Shown: one piece after another, positions 17,028 through 24,495 of the stretch
Layout of the letters: each line of letters opens with the position of its first letter
How positions within the stretch are numbered: position 1 is the first letter of the stretch
Assembly (NCBI GenBank): GCA_018673255.1
Contig: JABHDC010000240.1
Location: forward strand, 1-60,857
DNA: 60,857 nt
Source: Gemmatimonadota bacterium
GTDB taxonomy: Bacteria > Latescibacterota > UBA2968 > UBA8231
Direction of reading: 5' to 3'
Program-made: the position numbers and the translations under genes
Notes under the pieces: generated by a model
Seen by the model: only the letters and a program-made list of their open reading frames with translations
Database searches by the model: none
Told to the model about the DNA's origin: nothing

Positions 17028-20000
17028 ATGGAACTGCAGGTCCGATCGCGCCCCGCATTCGCGTCCGCATCTGATGCCCCCCCGCATGGCGCCCAACGAT
17101 CAAGCACTGGGTGTCTGCGCACTCTGAGGCATAGTGCTCCGGCACTGGTCACCTTGCTGTTCGCTCTTGTGACGATGGGTACCGGGCCACTCGACGCCCA
17201 GGAAACCGGTATCGCTGCGGGCTATCCGGAAGACCGGGGCATCCAACAACATCCCTCGGTGTTGCTGGCCCTCGACTTCAACGATGAGGATCAGGTCCTG
17301 CACTGGCTCGATGGCAAACCGGGCTACGCCTGGACCGATGAGACGGCCCACGTGCGCTCCGGTTCAGGATCCCTTGAGATCCAGCAGTCGAAGGGCACCC
17401 ACCAACCCAGCGAGATCCATCCATCCCTGCCGGCAACGGATGTGGCCTTCGTCCGCTTCTATCGGAAATACGAGTCCGGCTACGACTTCACCCAGCACAA
17501 GATGCCGGGCGTCTATGCCTATGCCCAAGGCAGGACTGGTGGCGGCGCGGGAGAAGTGCCCACCGGCTTCGACAAGTTCTCCTGCAAACTCTTCGTCACC
17601 TTCGACGGCTACCCCCGATTCTACACCTACCATCCCGAGCAGAAGGGACCATGGGGCGATGCCTTGCCCATGAATCTGGTCGAGGAATTCGCCCTCGAGA
17701 CGGATCGCTGGTATTGCTTCGAAATGATGATCCGCGCCAACGAGCCCGGCCAGCGTGACGGCGAGCTGATGATGTGGATCGATGGCCGGCGCGTCGCCCA
17801 CTATGAGGACATGCGATTCCGGGACACGCAGGATCTGGCCATCAATCTCTTCACCCACTCGGCCTACGTGGGCGGCAGTTGGGTCAGCAAACGCGATCAG
17901 CGACTGTGGGACGATCAGATCGTGGTGGCCACCGAGTACATCGGCCCCATGTCCCGCCTCGCTCACCCCACCCCATTGGAGACACATGTCATGTCTGAAC
18001 CCGTGATGATCGGTGGCCTGGGCGGCCTCTACCTGCTGGCCGAACCGGGAGAACTCGTCATCGATCTGCACAAGAGCGATCGCCACGACGAGGGCACTAA
18101 GACCGATCTGCGGGCGATCCTGCTCGGCCCGGATCGCCGTCCCCTCGACGAGGTCACCATTCAGGGCGATGGTACGGCCCAACTGACCACGCACGTTGAA
18201 CACGCCGGCGTCTACGTCGTGAATGTGACGGCCGCCTTCGATCGATATGGTGAACAGGTGTGGTGGGGTTTCTCGACCAATTGCTCGAAGTATCTGGTGG
18301 AGACCTCGCGGGGCCACAAAGATGCGCTGCACATGGAGCCGATCGTTCCCGCGGATCCCGACGAGGCCTTCGACGTCTTCTTCCTGCCGCGACAGGGAGA
18401 GATCACCCTCGATGTCACCGGCCCGTTGGCGACGGGCGGCTCACCCGACTTCGCCGAGCTGTACAACGAGAGCGGCGGACAACTCGCCACGCTGGATCTT
18501 ACCCCCGAAGGCACCCTCAGCTTCACGATTCAGGATCTGCCTCATGAGTCCAGGGAGCCCTGGCGACTGCATCTGCCACGGGGAGCAACTGAGATACAGA
18601 TCGATGGCGTGACGCGCTGGGATCGGGGCGAACCCTTCGACGACCTGTCTCTGTGGTCACCTGATCGTGACAGCTTCTTCCCCTTCCACGATCTGCGCTG
18701 GGTGCTCACGCCCTACGCCCACGTAGCCCATGCCGAACCCGGCGCACAGTACGACGTCCGCCTGCGTGTGCACAACAATGGCGCCAACCCCGACACGATG
18801 CACCTGGCCGTGGCAACCGATGGGAACGACGAGCTGCGTGTTGCCCTCTCGCAGGACGTCGTCGAGTTGTCCCCCGGCGAATCCGCCGTGGTGATCGCCA
18901 CCGTGTCGGTTCCAGAGGCGATGGACCCAACATCCGATTCAGACGCGACCGGCCCGGTCGATACCCTCGACACCCGCATCGTCGTCTCGTCGGCACGGCA
19001 TCCGCAGTTCAGAACGTGGTCGCGCCTTGAGACCCGCATCGGCACCGTGACACCGACCGCTATCGATGTACCCATCGTCTACCGGCCCTACGAACACGAG
19101 AGTGCCCAATTCGGCTACACACCCGACTACCCAAATGCCAACCAGATCTACTTCGACCCCGAGAATGGCGCCTGGATCCGTGGCAACGACGGCCTGCACC
19201 AACTCGTGGATGGCACGTGGCAGTGGGTTGATACAGTGGAGGGCACACGCTTCCGCGCTGGAGGCTCCAAGGTCGCCTTTGGCGGGCAGGGCGAGATCTG
19301 CGTGCTCGGCACCTCAGACTCGGGCCCGGCCTACCTCTACTCACCCGATGGGGGCATCACCTTCCACGTCGGCGCGGGCGATGTGCCAACGACCCCAATG
19401 CAGACGGACATCGAACAGTTCGCCGGCCACAATCTTCCTGTCGGTCCGGCGCCCTTCGTTGTGGCCAGGCAGACAGGTGGTGCCGATCCTGAGCACTTCT
19501 GGCGTCGGGTGAATGATTTCGAACTGTATCTGCCCACATTTACCGCAGGCCAGCTCGATCTCGGCAATCCGATTCCGGTGTCGCAGCAGGCGATCGGCAT
19601 CGCAGCACATTCCGGCGTCCCGTCGGCAATCGCTTCCATGGGAGATCGCGTGCACGTGATCTGGGGCGAGGCGACCGATCCTAGTGTGGACGTGCCGGGT
19701 GTCCCCGCCTACGTGGCCACCTACGATCGCAGCGAGGGCCGCTGGCTCGGTGAACCGGCCCTGGTGGGTTATGGACCCCCTGCCAACGACGTGCACAACA
19801 CACCGAGCCTCGTCATCGATTCAGAAGGTTATCTGCACACGTTGACCGGCACGCACGGCTCGCCCTTCGCCTACGCTCGATCTCTGGAGCCGAACACCGC
19901 CCATGAGGGTTTCACAGAGCCGACACTGATTGAAGAAGGCCTGCGCTCGACCTACGTCGGCCTCGTATGCGATCCCGATGACACCCTGCATCTGGTCTTC

Positions 20001-20309
20001 AGAGCCTGGACGACTGATGGCGTCTACCATCCGCACAGCCAATACGCCAATCTGGGCTACAAACGCAAACTGAAGGGCAGTGACTGGGAACCCATGCGCC
20101 GCCTCGCCGTGGCCCCCTTCTCCGAATACTCCATCTGGTATCACCGTCTCACCATCGACCGCCGCGGCAGACTGTTCGTCTCCTTCGACATCTGGTCGAC
20201 CTTCTGGTTCTACCGTACCGATCATGTGGGAAGCCGGCGCAAGACGATCATGTCATCCGATGGCGGAGATTCGTGGCAGTTACTGCAGACAGCTGATCTG
20301 GCCCACTGA
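17028..20309 (+). CDS. Large secreted multi-domain protein (lectin/lyase-like N-terminus, BNR-type C-terminus)
   Basis: A 1,093-residue protein with an N-terminal hydrophobic export segment (about 37-58, ending near LDAQ). Residues about 75-310 form a jelly-roll-like domain resembling polysaccharide lyase or LamG-type folds (VLLALDFND, VRFYRKYESGYDF, MMWIDGRRVAHYED). A middle part (about 560-640) resembles the Ig-like NEW3-type domain (YDVRLRVHNNGANPDTMHL, LSPGESAVVIATVSVP). The C-terminal ~400 residues read as a beta-propeller with Asp-box motifs (YSPDGGITF, SSDGGDSW) as in sialidase/BNR proteins. It probably acts on or binds glycans outside the cell. The start has a GGAGG upstream. It appears monocistronic, with a perfect hairpin 39 bp after the stop. 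Confidence 0.8.
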   Translation: MELQVRSRPAFASASDAPPHGAQRSSTGCLRTLRHSAPALVTLLFALVTMGTGPLDAQETGIAAGYPEDRGIQQHPSVLLALDFNDEDQVLHWLDGKPGYAWTDETAHVRSGSGSLEIQQSKGTHQPSEIHPSLPATDVAFVRFYRKYESGYDFTQHKMPGVYAYAQGRTGGGAGEVPTGFDKFSCKLFVTFDGYPRFYTYHPEQKGPWGDALPMNLVEEFALETDRWYCFEMMIRANEPGQRDGELMMWIDGRRVAHYEDMRFRDTQDLAINLFTHSAYVGGSWVSKRDQRLWDDQIVVATEYIGPMSRLAHPTPLETHVMSEPVMIGGLGGLYLLAEPGELVIDLHKSDRHDEGTKTDLRAILLGPDRRPLDEVTIQGDGTAQLTTHVEHAGVYVVNVTAAFDRYGEQVWWGFSTNCSKYLVETSRGHKDALHMEPIVPADPDEAFDVFFLPRQGEITLDVTGPLATGGSPDFAELYNESGGQLATLDLTPEGTLSFTIQDLPHESREPWRLHLPRGATEIQIDGVTRWDRGEPFDDLSLWSPDRDSFFPFHDLRWVLTPYAHVAHAEPGAQYDVRLRVHNNGANPDTMHLAVATDGNDELRVALSQDVVELSPGESAVVIATVSVPEAMDPTSDSDATGPVDTLDTRIVVSSARHPQFRTWSRLETRIGTVTPTAIDVPIVYRPYEHESAQFGYTPDYPNANQIYFDPENGAWIRGNDGLHQLVDGTWQWVDTVEGTRFRAGGSKVAFGGQGEICVLGTSDSGPAYLYSPDGGITFHVGAGDVPTTPMQTDIEQFAGHNLPVGPAPFVVARQTGGADPEHFWRRVNDFELYLPTFTAGQLDLGNPIPVSQQAIGIAAHSGVPSAIASMGDRVHVIWGEATDPSVDVPGVPAYVATYDRSEGRWLGEPALVGYGPPANDVHNTPSLVIDSEGYLHTLTGTHGSPFAYARSLEPNTAHEGFTEPTLIEEGLRSTYVGLVCDPDDTLHLVFRAWTTDGVYHPHSQYANLGYKRKLKGSDWEPMRRLAVAPFSEYSIWYHRLTIDRRGRLFVSFDIWSTFWFYRTDHVGSRRKTIMSSDGGDSWQLLQTADLAH

Positions 20310-20598
20310 AGAAATTCACGTAAGAATCTGACCGTCGCCTGAACACGAAATCCGGAGCCGACTGGCCCATCGGCTCCGGATTCCACACTGCGCGTTGCTG
20401 CCCTGACAACTGAGCCTCGCTCCCTGACACAGATTCGGAGGCTTGTCCAGTACGGCACCACACCGTCTCGCTTTCAGATCCTGCAGCGTGTCTGGTCTCA
20501 TCCGGGCCAGTTGGCTATCCTGATCCGCACGCGCTACCTGCCCTGATCAGCACAGATCGCATTCTCTGCTCCCCGCCCCGCACCCCTGCACTCACGAA
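20310..20598. other. Intergenic region, 289 bp
   Basis: No convincing gene on either strand. It contains the 13-bp perfect hairpin at 20349-20382. The remainder is CT-rich on the plus strand and shows no clear promoter for the downstream cysteine-synthase-like gene. Confidence 0.6.
20349..20382 (+). terminator. Perfect 13-bp hairpin, probable transcription end
   Basis: AATCCGGAGCCGA and TCGGCTCCGGATT are perfect inverted arms around an 8-nt loop (CTGGCCCA). It lies 39 bp after the stop of the 1,093-residue protein. There is no T-tract, so either it terminates with help from other factors or it stabilises the 3' end of the mRNA. Confidence 0.55.
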
Positions 20599-20604
20599 GT
20601 GGCC

Positions 20605-21558
20605 ATGGATTCCCTGCTTCCCTCCACCATCGATGCCATCGGCAGAACACCTCTCGTCGAACTGGCGCGTATCACACGTGACCTCGACGGGCGGATCCTG
20701 GCCAAGCTCGAATATCTGAATCCCGGTTTCTCCAAGAAAGACCGCATCGCCCGGCAGATCATCGAGGACGCCGAGGCCGAGGGTCGCCTGCGACCGGGGC
20801 AGAGTGTCGTCGAGCTGACCAGTGGAAATACCGGTACCGGGCTGGCCATCCTCTGCGGCATCAAGGGGTATCAGTTCGTGGCGGTCATGTCCAAGGGCAA
20901 CACACGCGAGCGGGCCCGCATGATGGAAGCCCTGGGCGCCGAGGTCGTCCTCGTCGATCAGTTGCCCGACTCAAAACCGGGCCAGGTGTCGGGAGGCGAT
21001 CTGCTCAAGGTCGAGGAAGTAACCCGACGGATCGTGATCGATCGCCAGGCATTCCGAGCGGATCAGTTCGTCCTGGCCGGCAATGTTCGCGCTCATGAAC
21101 TCCATACAGGACCGGAGATTCTCGAGCAATCTGCCGGCGACGTGCAGGCCTTCTGTGATTTTGTCGGCACCGGTGGCTCGCTGGCTGGTTGCGCCACCGC
21201 CTTCAAGGCCCATGACACGGAGATCCAGTGTTTTGCCGTCGAACCCGCCGGTGCGGCCATCCTGGCCGGCCAACAGGTAGAGGATCCCAACCATCGGATC
21301 CAGGGCGGCGGTTATGTGATGGAACTGCCCCTCCTCGACACCTCCTGCATCGATGGTTTCCTCCAGGTTACCGATGAAGACGCCATCGACGGGGCACGCC
21401 GTCTTGCCCGGGAAGAGGGCATCTTCGCCGGCTTCTCTTCTGGAGCCAACCTGGCGGCGGCACTGCAACTGTTGGACGGCCCATGTCGCGGCAGGAATAT
21501 CGCCATCCTCATCTGCGACTCCGGCCTGAAGTATCTCAGCACAGATCTGTGGCCCTGA
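20605..21558 (+). CDS. Cysteine synthase-like PLP enzyme
   Basis: A 317-residue fold-type II PLP enzyme of the cysteine synthase / cystathionine beta-synthase family. The Schiff-base lysine is Lys45 in NPGFSKKDRIA (canonical SVKDR is here SKKDR), the TSGNTGTGLA loop binds substrate carboxylate, and GTGGSLAG near 190 binds the PLP phosphate. The C-terminal FSSGANLAAAL and ICDSGLKYLS complete the fold. It would catalyse beta-replacement on O-acetylserine or a similar amino acid; the altered lysine loop makes the exact substrate uncertain. The ATG at 20605 is preferred; a GTG two codons upstream is also possible. No transsulfuration gene is adjacent. Confidence 0.87.
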   Translation: MDSLLPSTIDAIGRTPLVELARITRDLDGRILAKLEYLNPGFSKKDRIARQIIEDAEAEGRLRPGQSVVELTSGNTGTGLAILCGIKGYQFVAVMSKGNTRERARMMEALGAEVVLVDQLPDSKPGQVSGGDLLKVEEVTRRIVIDRQAFRADQFVLAGNVRAHELHTGPEILEQSAGDVQAFCDFVGTGGSLAGCATAFKAHDTEIQCFAVEPAGAAILAGQQVEDPNHRIQGGGYVMELPLLDTSCIDGFLQVTDEDAIDGARRLAREEGIFAGFSSGANLAAALQLLDGPCRGRNIAILICDSGLKYLSTDLWP

Positions 21559-21665
21559 CGGATGCCTACGACCCCCGGACCGGGACTGATCGGACGCCTG
21601 CCTTCGTATCGTGCCCTCGATGGCACCGGGAATGTGTGTGACGCATAGGCGCACGGAATTTCTAG

Positions 21666-21693
21666 TTGACATGGTGGCACGACAACGTACATC
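21666..21693 (+). promoter_or_regulatory. Candidate sigma-70-type promoter
   Basis: A perfect TTGACA (21666-21671) is followed after 16 bp by TACATC (21688-21693), a weak -10. It lies 69 bp upstream of the small membrane protein start, in a 200-bp gap. The -10 matches only three of six consensus bases. Confidence 0.35.
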
Positions 21694-21761
21694 CTGTCCC
21701 ATGTCGGCTGTCGAGGGGTTTCAGGTTCGATCCGTTGGGTTGAGCCGGTTAGGAGGTCAGC

Positions 21762-21941
21762 GTGCGCATACTTCGCCGCGATCAGGAAATTCATGACATC
21801 TCGAGCCAGGGAATGCTATACCTGGCCGTCGTCGTCATCGTCTTTCTCGTCTTCGCACTCGGTGGCGTGCGCCACTGGTTCGAAGGCGCGAGCGTCACAC
21901 CGACCAGAGCCAGCACCGTGGATGTCTATCGTTCGCCCTGA
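21762..21941 (+). CDS. Small single-pass membrane protein (59 residues)
   Basis: A short frame from GTG at 21762 to TGA at 21941 is preceded at 5-bp spacing by an ideal AGGAGGT. The product has a charged N-terminus (about 1-17), one strong transmembrane helix at about 19-35 (LYLAVVVIVFLVFALGG), and a polar C-terminal tail of about 24 residues. No family is recognised. A canonical ribosome-binding site, a sensible membrane protein and a possible promoter upstream together make it a likely gene despite its size. It is convergent with the small HAD gene; a 7-bp hairpin lies between them. Confidence 0.65.
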   Translation: MRILRRDQEIHDISSQGMLYLAVVVIVFLVFALGGVRHWFEGASVTPTRASTVDVYRSP

Positions 21942-21970
21942 ACGGGTTTGGTCTGTGTCGTAGCCCAGAT

Positions 21971-21989
21971 TCGTGGCGTCCTGCCACGA
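21971..21989. terminator. Small hairpin between convergent genes
   Basis: TCGTGGC-GTCCT-GCCACGA forms a 7-bp perfect stem with a 5-nt loop, 29 bp after the small membrane protein stop and about 75 bp from the HAD gene stop. No T-tract follows, so it is only a candidate transcription end. Confidence 0.3.
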
Positions 21990-22062
21990 TTCACGTGCAC
22001 CGTTCACGACAAGCTAGCCACTGGCTGCACCGGGCGAGGCGGCGCATTCCAGTGCGACCTCG

Positions 22063-22530
22063 TCATGAACGGAGTGTCGCGATCAGGCGGTTCGGATTCG
22101 TGAAGAGCGCCAGCGCGTCAGTGATCGACGTGCACAGGATCTGGGCGCTCTGCACGGTTTGCACCGCCGCACCCTCTCCCTGAATCAGCGCAATCCCCAG
22201 TGCCGCTTCCTGCAGCATGAGCCGATCATTTCGGCCATTGCCGATGGCAACCGTATGGTGGGCGCCCAGGGATCGGACGTAGTCCAGCTTCCACTGCGCC
22301 TGCCCATCCTGCGGCGCAATCGTCAACTGACACTTAGTATCGGCCAGCTGTTCACCGGCCACACCAAAGGTGTCGGCCGTGATCACGTGGACTTTGGCAT
22401 CGTTGATCTCATTGATCGCCTGCGAAACACCCGGCAGCAGCTCGCCATTTTCGGCGAGGGTTCCATTGTAGTCGCAGACAATGTGGGCGACGCCGACAGG
22501 TCCAAAGTCCGGGATGTCGATCCTGATCAT
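22063..22530 (-). CDS. Small HAD hydrolase, soluble P-type ATPase-like (COG4087 type)
   Basis: A 155-residue protein from ATG 22530 (MIRIDIP, matching the usual N-terminus of this family). Motif I is CDYNGTL with nucleophile Asp20; motif II is around VITADT; motif IV is GNGRNDRLML with the catalytic Asp. This reduced HAD resembles the phosphorylation domain of P-type ATPases without membrane or cap parts, the group annotated as soluble P-type ATPase. Its substrate is unknown. It starts 36 bp after the DUF2723 gene stop on the same strand and probably ends the 30.5-22 kb operon. A GTG four codons upstream is an alternative start. Confidence 0.8.
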   Translation of the reverse strand: MIRIDIPDFGPVGVAHIVCDYNGTLAENGELLPGVSQAINEINDAKVHVITADTFGVAGEQLADTKCQLTIAPQDGQAQWKLDYVRSLGAHHTVAIGNGRNDRLMLQEAALGIALIQGEGAAVQTVQSAQILCTSITDALALFTNPNRLIATLRS

Positions 22531-22566
22531 GTGTTCATCCACTTCCTTGTTCGGTGATCGTGTGGT

Positions 22567-24495
22567 TCAGGGGAAGGCACCCCAGATCCGGGCACGCTCG
22601 TATAACCGCGTGAGGTCTGCTTCGCGCCCGAGGCGCTTGAGAAGATCCGCCGCCAATCGATAAGGCTGAGGCCAGGCGGGATCCAGATCCAGGACGGCCT
22701 CGATCATCTCGTATGACTCTTCGGGACGATCGCTCTGCATGAGTCTCACAGCCACATTGTAGAGTGTCGACCGAGATTGCGGGGCAACGCCTGCCGCCAT
22801 GCGATAAGCATTCAGAGCTGCTTCACGATCGCCGCCGGCGCGTTCGTGTTCCCCCGCCATCCACCAGTAGTTGGCCGCCAGCTTCGACAGCCATGGATCT
22901 CTGAACCCATCCTCTGCACCGGCTGCGGCCAGACGTTCTCGAGGATTGAGTACACCCTCTGGCCGCGCCACGGGATCGTCGTCGGGCACGGAACGCCCGC
23001 CGACCTGCTGCTCCTGAGTCAGCTGATAGACCAGGCCAGACGGCACGTATCGCGCCCCCGGAACCAGAGGTTTGGGCGGCAGGGTCGTCACGAAGACAGC
23101 CCGTCCATCGTGCCACAATTGGGATTCCGCCTCCCACCGTCGCTTCGCCCGGTCCAGGCCTTCACCTTGGGAGACCAGATCGCGTCCACGGCCCTGACGA
23201 TTGTAGATCTCGACATCTGGCCGCACGCCCTCCAGGCGCTGCAGGTAATCGACGAGGAAGGCGTTGTCGTCTCCCTCGGTCAGCAGGACGGCGTGCGGGG
23301 GCAGACTCTCGAGCAGATCTCTTCCATACTGACTCGGTAACCTGACATCCGACCGATCCACGACGTCGAAATGATCGACGAAGAGCCAGATGGGCAGCAG
23401 CAGCGCCACCAGAGTCGCCGGCCTGGCCCGCCAGCGCACGATGACGTCGACGCCGGCGCCGATCAGCAGTGTGCAACCGGTGAGAGCCAGGAGGAAGAAG
23501 ACATCGAGACCGGCAGGATCTCGTTGATAGTTCATCGCTGCCAGCAGACTCAGTATGATCGCGCCCGACACGGTGAGCAGAAATCGTCGATCACGTTGCC
23601 AGAGTCCTGCCACACCAGCCAGAAGAAGAACCACGCCGAAGGGCGTGACCTCTGCCCACACCAGGTCTGCAAAGTGTCGGAGATTGTGCAGCATTGCCGT
23701 CGGTGACAGCACAAAGAAGGAGGACCGATAGTCGGCTGCCGTCAGATGTGACCAGAGTGAACCGAGACCCGCCACATCACTCCAGTGAAAGCCCGGTCCG
23801 CGACCCGACCGCAGCGGCAGATACAGCCAGAGACTCAGGCCGGCGAGGCCGCCTGCCAGCATTGCGATCAGCCCGCGCCCGGCCGACACGGCGGGATGCC
23901 TCGCGTCGACGCCTCGCCAAAGCGAGCGCAGCATAAGGCAGAGAATCACCGGCATGGCCAGGACCGCTTGCAGGTGGGTGGTCACTGCCATGCCGCAGAG
24001 ATACCCAGCCAGCAGGAGACGTCGGGTCGTGGGTCGATCCACTGCGGCCAGCGCCGCGGTGAGGGCAAGCACCGTCACGCCGACAAACAGACCGTACACC
24101 TCCGCAATCACGGCCTGTGACCAGTAGACCTGCCCCCATGCCAGGGCCAGGCCACCGACGAGACATCCCACGCGACCGACACCTCTGGATGCCAGCAACC
24201 CGGAGACCGTGGCCGCAGCAAGAGCTGCCAGCAGAGCAGAGGCCAGGTTGATTTCCAACGCCGCCGGACTCAATGGCAGCAACAGGGCGATCACTCGGCC
24301 GAGGAGCACGAACAGCGGATACCCTGTCGGATGCGGCGTGCCGAGCAGATACGTGGCACCGATCAGTTCGCCGGCACCCTCTGTGTAGACACCCGGGCAG
24401 AGCGTCACCAGGTAGCTGGCAAAGCTGAGACCGAAGACTGCCATGGCCGTGACGATGGGTCCGCGATACAGGACCCAAGGAGGATGGCCTGCCAT
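22567..24495 (-). CDS. DUF2723 membrane protein with C-terminal TPR-like helices
   Basis: A 642-residue polytopic protein. Near residue 35 it has PGVYTEGAGELIGATYLLG and then GTPHPTGYPLF, the conserved first loop of DUF2723 proteins, which are related to GT-C protein O-mannosyltransferase-like glycosyltransferases. About ten membrane helices run to residue 400. A soluble part follows, ending in TPR-like repeats (YRMAAGVAPQSRSTLYNVA, LDLDPAWPQPYRLAADLL). It may transfer a sugar from a lipid carrier to a surface acceptor. The start is ATG 24495, overlapping the upstream TGA as TGATG; a 37-codon in-frame extension inside the upstream gene is unlikely. Confidence 0.85.
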   Translation of the reverse strand: MAGHPPWVLYRGPIVTAMAVFGLSFASYLVTLCPGVYTEGAGELIGATYLLGTPHPTGYPLFVLLGRVIALLLPLSPAALEINLASALLAALAAATVSGLLASRGVGRVGCLVGGLALAWGQVYWSQAVIAEVYGLFVGVTVLALTAALAAVDRPTTRRLLLAGYLCGMAVTTHLQAVLAMPVILCLMLRSLWRGVDARHPAVSAGRGLIAMLAGGLAGLSLWLYLPLRSGRGPGFHWSDVAGLGSLWSHLTAADYRSSFFVLSPTAMLHNLRHFADLVWAEVTPFGVVLLLAGVAGLWQRDRRFLLTVSGAIILSLLAAMNYQRDPAGLDVFFLLALTGCTLLIGAGVDVIVRWRARPATLVALLLPIWLFVDHFDVVDRSDVRLPSQYGRDLLESLPPHAVLLTEGDDNAFLVDYLQRLEGVRPDVEIYNRQGRGRDLVSQGEGLDRAKRRWEAESQLWHDGRAVFVTTLPPKPLVPGARYVPSGLVYQLTQEQQVGGRSVPDDDPVARPEGVLNPRERLAAAGAEDGFRDPWLSKLAANYWWMAGEHERAGGDREAALNAYRMAAGVAPQSRSTLYNVAVRLMQSDRPEESYEMIEAVLDLDPAWPQPYRLAADLLKRLGREADLTRLYERARIWGAFP

